DNA from: Strigamia acuminata | Lineage: Eukaryota > Arthropoda > Chilopoda > Geophilomorpha > Linotaeniidae | Length of the DNA: 64,000 bases | Assembly (NCBI GenBank): GCA_949358305.1 | Contig: OX442319.1 | Span: 11,780,001 to 11,844,000, forward strand | Direction of reading: 5' to 3' | Part shown: positions 43,966-56,822 of the stretch, piece after piece | Numbering within the stretch: position 1 is the stretch's first letter | How the letters are laid out: every line of letters starts with the position of its first letter | Position numbers and translations under genes: made by a program | Notes under the pieces: generated by a model | The model's input: only the letters and a program-made list of their open reading frames with translations | Databases searched by the model: none | Told to the model about the DNA's origin: nothing

Positions 43966-45555
43966 TGTGACGGTTACACTGTCATGCACTTTGTTAGTAT
44001 AGGACGATTACTTCACCAATAGATGGCGCTGATGCGTTTTAGCGGTAAATTCAAATTTCGACAATTTTTGAGTGAATAAAATATAAATTACTATTTATAT
44101 TTTATTCCACTGCAACTTTAGACACTTTTAAATACTTTTGGATGTTTAAAAACTAGTTGATTTATTTGTCACATAATTCTATTGAATTATGTGCAAACTC
44201 TACACCTGGTGAAGTCACCCCCCATCACCCACTGTGAGTTGGACTCCTTTTGGATTATAGTCAAAGGGACTTAATCCAAAATGTGTCCTGCGTATCCAGT
44301 TCCTGTAGTGGACCTAGTAGAAGACTATGTCCTGAGTATCCACTTCCTATGATCTGGGATTGGATGGATTTGACTGCCCAGTGATCCCATTGGATCACTG
44401 AACAGCTATTCTCCTCACCGAGTATATATCCCCCTGCAAAACGGATATAGCTCGCTCTTGTTCTGTTTTTGTTTGATACTGATATTACTTGAGCACATAC
44501 TATACTTCTCTGCGTTCCGACAATCCGTTGTAGAAATACTTTGTATTTAGTGTAAGTATCTAGAGTGGGTAGAAGACTCACAGACACACTGCCCGCCTCT
44601 TCATGCCAACATTCCGTTGTAGAAATGTCGTAACTAGAGTGAGTAATTCACAGACACATTTAAGTGTAGTATCTAGAGTGGGGTACAACCCACAGACGCA
44701 CTCCCTCCAGCTTCATGCCAACATTCCGTTGTAGAGTGCAGAATCTAGAGTGGAGTAAAATTCACAGACGCATTGGTAATGTAGAATCTAGAGTGGAGTA
44801 TTTATATTTCACAGACGCATTATCAGAGTAATCGACGCGGAGTAATTTCCCGGTTACTCTCCCGCCAGCCAGGACCGAGTGGAGTAATTTCCCGGCGATG
44901 GATAACCTTTCCTGCGAGATATTTCGATTCAATTCGTTATTGGTTTGACGGAACATTTAAGTCTAACTTAGATGTTGATTGCACTCGGGGCAAAAAATAG
45001 CTCGGCGCTATTTTAATATATTTTACTTATTTTCATAGTTTTAGTTAAGTTTGTGACTCTAAAATATCATGATTAATTCCATAGAATTAATATGAATATT
45101 TATTCTCACATTGTTACATCTCGCGGTAATTATTGATTACAACAATTATCTGCGATGCGATGTGTGTGACGATACAGAAAAGTCAACCGCACCTCTCGGA
45201 TATAACCCACCCAGCCTAACCATTTACACGCCTTTTAGAACCAAACCCCGGACCATTTAGAAGCCAAAGCCATTCATAGATGACATCTTTTACGTCACAG
45301 CAATAAGACCGTTACAAATTCTTATTGCATGACTGAAGCCTTCAAATGATATTATTTCAGGGCTTTTGCCAAACAACTGTATAGTTTAACTTCTCGTCAT
45401 TTTAGCCACTTGTAGGCATAGTATTTATATAAGGTTCAAACCGGAATAAATGTTATATGTTTTGAGAAAACATCAGGTTTGCATATTTTACATTTTCACA
45501 CGGATAGTTCACACTTTAGTTTAGCAATTGCTATCTCCAGAAGGTAATCGTCACA
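43966..45555 (+). repeat. Gypsy 3' LTR, 1590 bp
   Basis: Same length as the 5' LTR and no difference found by eye. It is followed by the CGAT duplication. Confidence 0.95.
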
Positions 45556-45559
45556 CGAT

Positions 45560-47720
45560 GATTCGGATTCTGCAACGAAAAGATTAAACGATGGACGGAC
45601 TCGAGAAAATTATCGTGTGGTGCGACTGGCGTTGTCTGCAGACGTCTGCGAGTTGTGGTGTTGTGCAGACGTCTGTGTTGTGCATTTTGCGGTTGCTGCG
45701 CGACTTAAGGGTTTGTTTGACTTGTGGTGCTTTGTCAGATTGTTTACAATGCCATTAAAGCCATTACAGTCTTTTTGAAGTAACGGATTATTGATTAAGT
45801 ATTCAGAACACTGCAGAACGTAAGTTTGCTGAATTTTAAAGTTTTATTTTATGTGAATATTTTTGCTCTGTTTTTAGTAAGCAATTAATCACAATAAAAC
45901 CAGAATAGGAAATCTAATTACTTTAAAATTATTTTCTTGTTAAATACAATTGATAACAAAAAACATCCACTTTCTTAGTGATAACAACTCGGTCCGCAGT
46001 TTCTTAGTGATAATTATGAATTGATTTTAAGGACATTAAGGGCGCTTTGGACTAAACTACAATCAATAAATGAAAACTTTGGTTTTGAGTGCCTGTTTAT
46101 GTCAGTAAAATTATTATTTTATGCAACCGATGAGTTTCTAGGTGAAATAAGTGAAATTAATGAATTATGTTCCGGAATGAAATATTTCAGTCACCAGTGT
46201 TGGGTTGATACTCGAAAAAAGTACGGGATTTGTCAGAATTAGATGAAAGAAAACATCTAATTCTAACCGCAATAAATACAAAACTAAATAAATACGAAAT
46301 ACACCCAACCCCCTCAATGTCACAAAACACTTATTAAACAACAAAGCAATAAACGACGTTCCCTCTCCCCAAAACTAACCGAGAACATCAAAATACGTTT
46401 CGAAATTGGATTCGTAAAACATGCAGCTACCAGAAAAACACTCGGACCGGGTGGCCGGAGAAAGGAAAAAAAATTGTACATGCTGACTCAATTACGTATA
46501 CAATAATAAGGTTTTCAGTTTGAGTTAAATATTAAAATTGCTTAAGTTGGATTTTACGAATGAATTAGTTGACTCTTAATGTGTGAATGTTATTTTTGAG
46601 CTGATTAATGTGTGAATATGTTATTTTTGAGCTGATTAATGTGTGAATATGTTATTTTTGAGCTGATAAAACTCATACAGCTTGGTTTACAATGGTTAGT
46701 CTCACGCTGTTCCAGAGCACATTCCTGGTTTTAAGAGGCAAGCCAAGGAAAGAAAGGATGTGTGATGTTTCGGTCCTCGTCTATGTGGGTCCTTGTTGGT
46801 TAATGAAAACCAACTGAGAAATAATGTAAAGTCTCTTTTTTGGGCATAAAATAGTTCAACCTTTACTTGATCAAAACAAGCAACAACTGATACAAACATA
46901 ATATTTAGATTTTAAAAGTAAACTATCACAACAAAAGAACAATGCAATGACATACATAATGACACACATGACATACTCTATTGAAGTTAAAATAAACACA
47001 CTTCAAATGACAAAATTCAGATACTATGACAAACAAATATTTTATCATTCATTATAAATGATAAAACCCAAATCTAACAATGTCACGCAAGCCATTATAT
47101 CAGACAGTCACAAAAGCAACATATATTACTGCACTTCTTTTTAAGTTACTGGATTTATAGTTTCAGTTCATTTACTGATTTTCAAATTACAATATCACAA
47201 TATCATATATATTTGCTTGATTGTTGTATACTTGCATTGCAAAAGTGCAAAAACAGTAGTAAATGTTAGCAATACATTACACAATACATTAGTAAATTAC
47301 ACAATACATTAGTACAGCGTTTCCCAAACTGTGAGGCGCGAACTGATTTTTTGTAGGGCGCAACGGCACAATTGTAACAATCTAACTAACTAGTAGACAT
47401 GACGCCAGGCAAGAATTTTTTGTTGCTATGGCAACCTAGCATCCGGTCTTTATTGCCCCCTGCTTAAGTCTGTGGCTTACACTACAACTACATAAGATAA
47501 AGAATTTAAAGACACGGTCATGAAGTCAAAGACGTACACAACGGAATTAAAGTATCAAAAAGTATTTCTACGGTGAAGTATATGCATTGTGGGAACAACA
47601 TTATCCACACCAGCACCCACCTATTTTACAATATCATATTAAAAGAAGATAATTAAAAGTTATAATAACACAATGAAATACATTTGATGTGCATTGCTTT
47701 CATGTCTGTGCTTTTAGGAA
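45560..47720. other. Intergenic DNA between copies 2 and 3
   Basis: No gene is seen. 45560-45900 continues the upstream unit interrupted by Gypsy. 46240-46530 matches 54920-55130 upstream of copy 3. Three units of the 29-bp repeat TGTGAATATGTTATTTTTGA plus GCTGATTAA lie at about 46578-46668. 46700-47080 has no counterpart that I see. From 47090 it is the 3' flank of copy 3. Confidence 0.55.
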
Positions 47721-50700
47721 CTAACAAATGAAATAATCAATGACAGAAAATATTGAGAGTCCTGCCAGAATACCAATAACAGATCCAATGTTACACAATA
47801 ATTTGATAATTGGAACTTTTCTCTGTTCTTCAATCACTTCTCGAATGTTCTGAGCAATTGTGTACTTAACAACGGTGTTCATACGATCGTTTGTGCTTTG
47901 TACCACTGATGGATGGAATATGGTTTCGTGGCAGCGTGCTGCGCAAGAACAGTCTTTCTGGGGGTTTGTCTTCAATTGAGTTTCCAAATACATTTTGTGC
48001 ATTGCCTCGGCTGTTTTTTGAGTCTGGCAGAGCGATTTCTTGCTTAATTCCATGAATGGTAATCTAGTAATTATTTCCATTAATAATTTAATTTGTATGA
48101 ACATTTAGGGGCTGGTTGAGGGATATTATTTGCCAATCTAGCAGCATCTTCTTAATTATTATCATCACTTCATATCATAGTGATATTTGTTTAAGTAAAT
48201 AACTTCAATTCTTTTGGAAATGGGTTGTACTACATTACCAGTCACTGCTCAGCTACTTTTTGGTACACTCTTACTGATTAAATAATTTTTTTCCAAGTAA
48301 AAAGAAACCGAAGACCAAAACTGATACCTCGGCTTCCAAATGGTGGAAACCAAAACAAGGTTTTTCAGAAATCTACCTGCAATTTTGTAGACGGTCTTTC
48401 AGTTTTGTTGCATAGCATGTTCGTTCACATTCTGTAACTGCATCGTTTTGCTGACAAAGATTTTTTGGAGTATTTACTCGTATTATCTATAAGGACAATG
48501 ACATGTTAAGAATAGGTGATTTTTTTTTCGTTCAGAAATTACCGTTTGACGAGAAAAATCAATTTTAGAATTAAACGCTGTAGTTATGTAAAAAAGATGT
48601 TTCAGATGGGGAAATTGGTTTTGCGGTAGAATAAAGTGCTAGAGTGCACAGAACTATATAAGCAACAAATTGTTAATTTTAAAATGTCTTCAAAATATCT
48701 CACCGGCTGGTATCTGTTCCACGTTGCCCACTTAATACGGCGTTCTCTAGCGTTTCGAAAGCGAAGAAATAGATAGTTTTTATTTCGAGAATACGTCGCA
48801 TGATCTGCAAATAGTTAAAGCAAGATGAAAACAAGCCAATAACTTTGAAATGTGCCATAAAAGCTGTCAGATATTTCTACTTTTCCTGAAAGCAGTGCAT
48901 GTTCCAAATTCTGTGGTCACAATCGATATATTGGCGGACATTAGATCCCGTATTACCTTGTCCTATGTAAAGGATAAGTAGTTTGTTGCGAGTGAGTTTA
49001 ATTTAGTTTTCTATTTATTTGCTTACTTGCTGCAAGATCATTTTTTGAAACCATTCATGTTGATTAAAATTAGAAGAAGCGTTCCATAATTTAAGTGGTT
49101 CGTTTGCAAATTCAGATGATTCATGAAGTAAATCGTATAGTCGGTAATCATGACATTGTGTTTTCAGCATTCCAGCTAATTTTCTCTTCGCTTCTAATAT
49201 TTCTTCGTTTTCATCACAGGCAATAATGAGGGGGAAATGAATGATTTCATCTGCCTCGAGACTGACAGTTTTGTAGAGTGGATAATCAAAATACATATCA
49301 ATCAAATCGTAAACGTAATAAACTGAAACAAAGAGCAGGAATATTGATAAGGTGATTTCCAGTTTCTTTTTAACTGATAATTGTTTTTGCATTTTCTGCT
49401 TTGTTTCCAGCAGCACTTGGATTTTTTCCATCAACTTGGATTTTTCATTTCTTGATTTGTTGGGCTTCCCAAGAGGTATTTTGCAGTAGTAGACAATTAT
49501 TTCAACGAGCATTAAACAAGACATGCCAAAATAGAGGCCGAGGTTTCCTCCAATGTCGCACAACAAAAAGATGAAATCGTAGGAAAAACTTTCTTTCAGT
49601 GTTCGAACGTAACTATTTGCAACGTAAACTTCTAGGGTATCTTCTCCTCCGTGGGGCGTGAGATCGTAAGTTATGCTTTGTTGTGTTACATCACATAAAT
49701 TGAGGCAATTGCATTCCCTCAATATGTTTGTTTGGATAATAGTTTCGTGAAAGTTTTGCCACTCATAAACACTTTGTGCCTGATTACATTTTGGCAGGTT
49801 TCGTGCTTCATAAAACGGATATCTAGAAAAATAAGACTGTAACTTTAGACTAATTTTCATTCATTCTCAGTATTTTAGTTGGTTATACTATATTGAGCAG
49901 TAGCCAGTGGACAAACTTTGAGTTTGCCGTGCTATTTGGACACTAGCGAATGCATGGGAGAAATTGCATTGTACAACAACCCCTCAATGCTCCATATCAC
50001 ACTATCCACAACCAAGGGGCACTTTCACCATTGGGCTCTAGGATTTGTGAACACAATTTGCTATTACTACTTAGTTACAGAAATATTTGACTGCAAACAC
50101 TTTAAATTTGAACACCCTGTATACTGTATACTGAACAATAGGGAGTGATATCAATGGGAAAACAGAATCCAGAAAACTCAGGTGCTTACCTAACCACAAA
50201 ATGAATATTGTGTCACATGGAATGTGACACAATATCCATTCGGAATGTGACACAATATCCATTCGGAATGTGACACACTATCCATTTTATTTTCTAAATT
50301 GGCGTTTTTGCCAAGTGAGGGTCGATTATCCGAACTTTCGCCATTCGAACGACCAGATAACTGAACAGTTGGTGATAAGCTTGTTAATCTAATCCGATCC
50401 GGATCGGATGCGGATTTTTAAACTGATCCGGTTGCGGATCGGATGGGGATGGGTGGCCAATCTGAGCTTTCAATCCGCGGATCGGATTGGGCGAATCCGC
50501 GGATTGATCCGAACAATCCGCAAATTTTTTTTAATTGTTAATAGAGGTTTTGCGATTGCACTTTTTATAAGTATAACTTATAACTTATAACTTATAGATT
50601 TATGACCTAAAAGTTATAAGTTATAAGTTATAAGTTCATTCATTTTGCGATTGAACTTTTTTGGAACATGTAACTTATACATATAAAAACTAAAAGTGAG

Positions 50701-53700
50701 ATCTGTTAAAGTGTTCTTATATTTTTATATCTTTTTTTTTCTTTTATTTATTTATTTATTTATTTTTATTTCTTACGAAAATTATTGTGTATGTGTTTGT
50801 GTGTTTTTTCTACCTCCCTGCACGCCTCGTCAAAGCTATGTTTAGCCGCGTTTGTGCGATTGAATGCGGCCGAACATCGCCCGCATTCGACCGTACAAAT
50901 GCGGGCGATGTTCGGCCGCATTCGATTGCACAAATACGGGCGATGTTCAGTCGCATTTGAGCGATTGAATGCGGCCGAACATCGCCCGCATTTGTGCGAT
51001 CGAATGCGGGCGATGTTCGGCCACATTCAATCGCAATAATGCGTCCAAACATCGCTTTGACGAGGCCACACACGAGGCGATCTATCGCTAAAAAAATGGC
51101 GCCTTGTTTTGGCCAATTATTGGCCAATGCGCATGCGCGCCCTATACGTACTATACGTATAGAGCAACGTATAGAGCAACGTATAGTTCAAATCTATACG
51201 TTCATTTTTAAAGTTTTTAAACGTATAACTTATACTTTTAACTTATAAGTTATAAGTTATAAGTTATAAGTTTGAAAAAAGTCCAATCGCAAAACCTCTA
51301 TTATTGAAATAACAATTAAAAGAACCATTAAAAATGACTTAAAATCGAGAAAATAAAACAAAAAAAGCCCAACCTGCGCATGTAGCGACGAACAAATGAC
51401 CAAAAAAGGCCTAAAACCGAATCGGGTGTTTATTCGCCCGGTCGGTTATAGGCCTTTTTTGATCGTTTGTTCGTCGCTGTCCACTGCGTGCGCCAGTTCG
51501 GCTTTTTTTGTTTATTTTCTCGATTTTTAGTTGATTTGAAAGGGAAATTTAATCATTTTTAGTAAAAAAAAAAAAAAATGCTTCCGCATTTGATCCGCAA
51601 TCCGCGGATTGATTGCGGATCGGATCGGATCGGATCGGCCAATCAGGGAATGCAGATCGGATCGGATCCGCATTTTCGATCCGCACTATTTTCGGATCTT
51701 GTGCGGATTGGTCAGAATTTGATCCAATCCGATCCGTTAACAAGCTTAGTTGGTGATCGATGGTGTGTGGACTTTCTACAAGTAATAAACATTCAGTTTA
51801 TGTACATAATATACTAAATCGATTACAAAAATCATTTGAAGTTAGTGACCAACTTGCCACCGCGAATCGGCACTGGCAACATTAAGCAGAGGATCCTCAG
51901 CAGCTCCTACGGCGCACCGTCGCAGCTGCATCCTGATTGCAGCCAATCAGGACAGAGGATTATGCAAAGTGTCAGTCTGTGGCTTGACTGCAACGACCGA
52001 CACGGATAGTCACGGAACAACACCAGCCACGTGGGTGACTGGTTGCATTGCTACACGTAAGGCGATGGCAATACCAATAACTAGCGATCCGTTGGGCCAT
52101 GCTGCAACGCACCTTCTTAAAGTTCAGAAGAATATATAATCGTATTGTCTTTGACTTGTATTTTACTCCATGGGAGTGTTGAAATAAATAATAATAATAA
52201 TAATAATAATAATAAGATAAGATAACCGACCAAGTGGTCAGCGGTTGTCCGGGTTGGGTTGCTGAAGGGCAACCCAACAACCAAGGCAATAACACGACAA
52301 CACACTAACCCCTAGACAACCATGGCAATAAAGAATATCAATTCTAAACTAGGTGTCAGTGTTTTATTTAATTGTGATTGGTGTCGAAACGTCCATGATC
52401 CTCCTTTGACCATGAGGCGACCGACCACCACTCACAAATTTTGCTACTGATATTGTCTTTTGTCAGTTTCTGAAGAATGGATTCACTCATGTATTTGCTT
52501 GGTGCGAGCGTGTTCACAGATTTTTCATCCCCATAATGGAGTCCGCATCTCATACAGTGATAGGCAATGAAAGTAACAGTGCTGTACCTGCATTTAAAAT
52601 GTTTCACTAAACATGGTTGCAAGCAGTCATGCAAGTTGTTGTCACATGGATTTCTTTTTGTGTTGATAAAATGATACTGAAACAAGTTGGAATATGCTTA
52701 AACACACATATTTTGTAAAAATGTTGTTGCTATTATTTGTACCATCTTCAATCTTTCTACATGTTATCATCTTTCTTTCAGATCAAGGCAGATTAATCTA
52801 AATTTGACTTGTTCTGACTTGTCTGCAACCTCAATGTAAATGCTTTTTGAATACTTCAATTGTGTGACTTATTTTTAGGTTTTGTGATATCAAGCCAATG
52901 GAGAGCTCAATACCACAACAGCCAATAGCAGGAGTGCTATACATGCATTAAAACAGATTTTATATTGGTGAACATGTAGAACAGACTTTATCATATAAGA
53001 TTGGTATCAAACTTTTAACCGACTTAATTTTATTATTTGAACTATAATAATGTCCATTTTAAGCTATTTGTATATGCACTAGCCGGTATAACTTTGCGGC
53101 TGAGTAAGTACAAAACAGGTGGTCAACAGGTGAAGTGATAAACAAATACGACATCTTTGCTCAATACACTTAAGATGCTACTTCACCATTTGAAATATGT
53201 GCGTTGATCTTTTTAAATGTTTTGAGTTTTAATTCTTACTTTCTGTATGTTAGCTGTTGCTTGGTTCATAGTACCACCTATAAACATCAATCCGATAAAT
53301 ACGTGCGGAATGTAATACACAATTGGTGAGGGATCTACCAATACCTATAAAGGGAAATAACAAATTACAATGGTTTCAACAAGTGCATTAGGATGGATTT
53401 GGTCCATTCAATCCTGGCTGAATTGTGAGGACAAGTTGTGTAAAGGAAAGACAGAACTGATTCTTATTTAAAGAAAAATTGAGGTCTTTGTTGCTGCGTT
53501 TGCTTTCCCACGCAAACTGGAAAAAATCTTTCCACGCACTTTGAGGAAGGCATCGAGAAAGTTTTTTCAGGACACCCCATGCGAAAAAGTCATATACGGT
53601 ATCCATGTTGCAGATATATTCAACTTATAGTCCACACAAAATGTTTTAACTAACGAAAGACTTACTTTCATAAGGTTACATGCTTTTGGGAATTTCAGTT

Positions 53701-54425
53701 TTACTATCATCTTGTAATTATTATTTCCAAATGGAAAAGACAATGCTAAATAAAAATAACTTTCAAAACAGAAATACTAAATGAGGAATGAGAGTAAATT
53801 ATTTGTAGACTTACGGCTAGAAACTTGTGTTGCTGGATAAAAGGCGTCATACGGTTTAACTGTTAGGTTAACTTGCGATTTACCCTGAAAAATTGTCATG
53901 TTTATTTTTAAATTTAAAATTTTATTTGCAGATTAGAGTAAGAAGTTAAAAGTTAAAATAGCTTACCACTGCAAAGTAGGCATCGGTTACGTAACTGTGT
54001 ACACTCAAATGTTTAAGTAAGAGGTCAAAGTTATAATCATCTATGAAATTATTAATTCCTCCTTGACCACATTGCTCTTTTTTAATGTGATTATTCAATT
54101 CTTGGGTAGTATGTGGATAAAAATAAACAAATGGAAAATAACCATGCGATGTTTCAATCATGCTTGCATCCACGGATGTTGGCTCGTCCATGTAATGCAA
54201 TATTCGATCTGTAGTTTGGTAAGCACAAGCTGCCATACTCATTGCGAGTATCGTAAAAAACAAAATGCAGAGATTCTTTTTCTTGTGTGAAATGTTTTTC
54301 ATCGATTTGATGAATGGTGGAATCTTTGTTTGCTCTGCCAAAACAGTGCCGACAAGCTGATGTAGTTTTCGATTTCGAAGTCGTTGAATCCGGCCAATCG
54401 GCTGGTTTAACGTTTCTGCTTCCAT
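47721..54425 (-). CDS. Tandem two-module DEG/ENaC channel, copy 3 (intact)
   Basis: Exons on the minus strand: 53967-54425, 53815-53884, 53666-53745, 53240-53344, 52588-52676, 49027-49822, 48881-48962, 48704-48804, 48543-48638, 48377-48486, 47721-48063. They total 2331 nt, 776 aa plus stop, all in phase. Exon 6 is 796 nt because of an extra glutamine codon at its donor (CAG CAA before gtaagc). Exon 11 ends in FIC and TAG rather than FT and TGA. Module A TM2 reads IGGNLGLYFGMSCL; module B TM2 has the GLS filter-like triplet. The module A N-terminal ectodomain segment around GQGGINNFIDDYN differs most from the other copies, suggesting divergent surface specificity. Introns carry a fold-back element, a composite retroelement remnant and a short 23-bp array, but exons are clean. 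Confidence 0.88.
50200..50285. repeat. 23-bp repeat, short array in intron 5 of copy 3
   Basis: About three units of GGAATGTGACACAATATCCATTC, preceded by one inverted unit. It is homologous in position and sequence to the longer array in copy 2 (27926-28148). Confidence 0.85.
50377..51747. mobile_element. 1.4-kb fold-back element in intron 5 of copy 3
   Basis: Inverted ends AAGCTTGTTAA are followed on both sides by many GATCCGATCCGCGGATTG-type words. The 10-bp duplication AGTTGGTGAT flanks it at 50367-50376 and 51748-51757. The interior has a cluster of CGAACATCGCCCGCATT repeats in both orientations (50850-51060), blocks of AACTTATAACTTATA and its complement, and a second inverted repeat at 51361-51490 containing GCGACGAACAAATGA. 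It has no transposase. The 9-10 bp duplication resembles MULE-type elements. Confidence 0.8.
51842..52450. mobile_element. Composite retroelement remnant with (TAA)n tail
   Basis: Present in intron 5 of copy 3 but absent from copies 1, 2 and 4, where the flanking words are adjacent. It includes GC-richer sequence ending GAGTGTTGAAATAAA and a (TAA)n run at about 52184-52216, as at the 3' end of many non-LTR elements. Other sequence follows (CCGACCAAGTGGTCAGCGG ... CCACCACTCAC). No reverse transcriptase is encoded. The class is uncertain. Confidence 0.5.
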
Positions 54426-54463
54426 CGTTAGCTTTTCTCAGAAATGTTATATAGTCACTCTTG

Positions 54464-54475
54464 CCTGAAAATATA
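54464..54475 (-). promoter_or_regulatory. Probable 5' UTR splice acceptor of copy 3
   Basis: ATATTTTCAG then GCAAGAGTGACT on the minus strand, 39 bases upstream of the ATG, as in copies 1 and 2. Confidence 0.45.
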
Positions 54476-54479
54476 AGAT

Positions 54480-55507
54480 TCCAATGAATAGTTAAGCCAG
54501 AAGCCGAAATGTCAAAGTTTTGTCAGATGTAGTTCACAATGTTGACGACTGATGCCGACAAACGATGATTTGGATTCTGCAACGAAAGATTAAACGATGG
54601 ATGAACTCGAGAAAATGATCGCGAGGTGCGACTCGCGTTGTCTGCTAACGTCTGCGAGTTGTGGAGTTGTGGTTGCTGTGCAACCAGACCTAAATACACT
54701 AGACTGCGAACTGAGGGATTGTGGGTAAGAAGCGTATGCTTACAGATACAGTACGTGGCAACACTAAATTCTTTTTCACTGCAGCATACAAACAAAATTT
54801 CCGAATGATGGTTAGCAAAAACTGTGTGGTTTTGAATTGTGAGATGTCACAATCCAGATGTACTTATTTAAATATAACTATAACTACGAACAAAATATAA
54901 AAAAAATTGCAAAATACGAGAAAAAAAACGATAAAATATTAAACAACAAAGCAATAAACTACGTACCACCTCCCCAAAACTAACCGAGAAAATCAAATAC
55001 GTTTGGGAATTGGATTGGAAAATCATCCAGCTACCAGAAAAACATTGGGACCGGGTGGCCGGGGAGAAAGAAAAAAATTGTACATGCTGACTCAATTGCA
55101 AATACATTAATAAGGTTTTCAGTTTGAGCTAAATAATAAAATTGCTTAAGTTTTACGTACCTGATGCTGTTGTGAGCGCACACTTTATGCGTGCAGCTTT
55201 GGTGGAGCAACCTTTTGACCCAGATTAAGCAACTGCTTCATTGATTTTATTTTCTTGAATACGACAACTGCTGTCAACTGGACTATTTGTTGCCGGGTTT
55301 GTTATGTGTCAGAAAATCATGCACAGTGCATAAATAATTAATATGGTTGTCACGATGTCGTTCCTGTCACGAACTGAACCTGGCCATTTTCAAATTTAAT
55401 ATTTACAATAACGCACTTGACATAAATCGATTGTTGAAACTTCATTGTATATTTATTAATGCATTCATTCTGGTTGCCATGTTATTTGCTTGGCAACGAA
55501 TAAATTA
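54480..55507. other. Upstream region of copy 3
   Basis: No gene is seen. It contains the shared upstream word block (GACGAACTCGAGAAAA-like to GTCTGCGAGTTGTGG at 54550-54670), and at 54920-55130 a stretch matching 46240-46530. Confidence 0.5.
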
Positions 55508-55772
55508 GTTGTGAATGTTATTTTTGAGCTGATTAATGAGTGAATATGTTATTTTTGAGCTGATTAATGTGTGAATATGTTATTTTTGAGCTGATTAATG
55601 TGTGAATATGTTATTTTTGAGCTGATTAATGTATGAATATGTTATTTTTTAGCTGATTAATGAGTGAATATGTTATTTTTGAGCTGATTAATGTATGAAT
55701 ATGTTATTTTTGAGCTGATTAATGTGTGAATATGTTATTTTTGAGCTGATTAATGTGTGAATGTGTTATTTT
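55508..55772. repeat. 29-bp minisatellite, about nine copies
   Basis: Tandem units GTGAATATGTTATTTTTGAG plus CTGATTAAT, with small variants (GAGTGAATA, GTATGAATA). Three units occur in the equivalent flank near 46578-46668. Confidence 0.92.
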
Positions 55773-56479
55773 TGTGCCCAAACAGCGTTGGATGCACGAC
55801 GCGTTAAATAGAAGTGAACACAAGAGACTGTATTAATGGTTTATGGCCTTTATTCAGTGTCTAAGAGTCAGTTTCTAATGCCTCTCTTATTGTTTACCTG
55901 TATTGCTGCAGCATACCTGCGACCACACGCGGCACATGTGTTAGGGTAACCGGTTATGCAGCGTGGTCAGTCAGCTGTTCATTAAGGACTCAGTCCCTTT
56001 ACCCATGGATCTCTTACAGTACTGGGAATGGCTTACCCGCACATTCCCTGAGTACCACCATGGTGAACAAGAGTGGAGAACTGCTAGGTGTGAACCGTAG
56101 CTGTTCCTACACAACTCTGGCTCCAAAACAAGATGTTGGGCCTTACTCGTACTCTTGCACCATGGGTACGAGACTACGAGAGTACTTTTTCCCATTGGTT
56201 GTTGGAGTAGTGACTGGATGTGATGTCATCAGGGTCACTATTCCTCAACTATCAACTCCACCTGGCGGAGTGGAGTTGGACTGGCCATGTGAGTTCTGTG
56301 TTGTTAGTGGCCAGAATCGGTCATAAAACTCTTTAGGTGCGATAGGTTGCCAGTGGGTTATAGTGCGATCATCAAATAACTCCATTGTTTATTGTTCTGT
56401 CCAATTTGAACCTTTTATATTTTAAACTTTTATATTTGAACTCTTTACAAATAAGATCCCATTTTGTCAAATCTCACAG
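55773..56479. other. Unique DNA, no gene recognised
   Basis: GC-richer than the flanks. Short ORFs on both strands (the longest 88 codons) have no recognisable content. It might be part of a solo LTR or transposon, but no ends or target duplication were found. Confidence 0.4.
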
Positions 56480-56481
56480 TA

Positions 56482-56633
56482 GGTGCATTCATCATAAGTC
56501 TAAAACGTATGCAAAACTCGTTTCGTGTTTGCACGTGACGTCGTTCCTATTCCCATTGAATAACATGTTATTCAATGGGAATGAAGTCACACGAAACAAG
56601 TTTTGCATACGTTTTAGACTTATTGAATGCACC
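56482..56633. mobile_element. Near-perfect palindromic MITE, 152 bp
   Basis: The ends GGTGCATTCA are inverted, with TA at 56480-56481 and 56634-56635. The arms contain AAGTCTAAAACGTATGCAAA and meet at the palindrome CCATTGAATAACATGTTATTCAATGG. The left arm carries a few extra bases. Confidence 0.8.
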
Positions 56634-56822
56634 TACAACAAGGCAGAACAAGTTTTTAGAACTTACCTAGACACTGATTAAGTGATTATGGCGATAAATA
56701 AGTTTACGTTCACGTTTAAACCAACATTAAACCCGATATCACATGATTATACTCATTTGTATACGATTTTAGATGACTTTTTTTATATTTAACGGTAAAA
56801 AATGCAATTCTTTTATTTCTAG

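Larger units (their letters stand above)
31549..45555 (+). mobile_element. 14-kb Gypsy-type LTR retrotransposon with three ORFs
   Basis: LTRs of 1590 bp at 31549-33138 and 43966-45555 look identical. Ends are TGTGACG...CGTCACA, with a 4-bp duplication CGAT at 31545-31548 and 45556-45559. The empty site is seen upstream of copy 1 (near 16620) and copy 3 (near 54560). Order is tRNA-Gln primer site, gag, -1 frameshift signal, pol (PR-RT-RNase H-IN, the Gypsy order), 1.3 kb without a gene, a third ORF, then a purine tract AAGGGGGA before the 3' LTR. It lies upstream of copy 2, outside any exon. All ORFs are open, so this copy may be active. Confidence 0.97.

Noticed and set aside
50766-51127. Zinc-finger-like ORFs with regularly spaced Cys and His
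   Set aside because: The Cys/His spacing comes from the palindromic CGAACATCGCCCGCATT units read in both directions; C2H2 spacing is not met.
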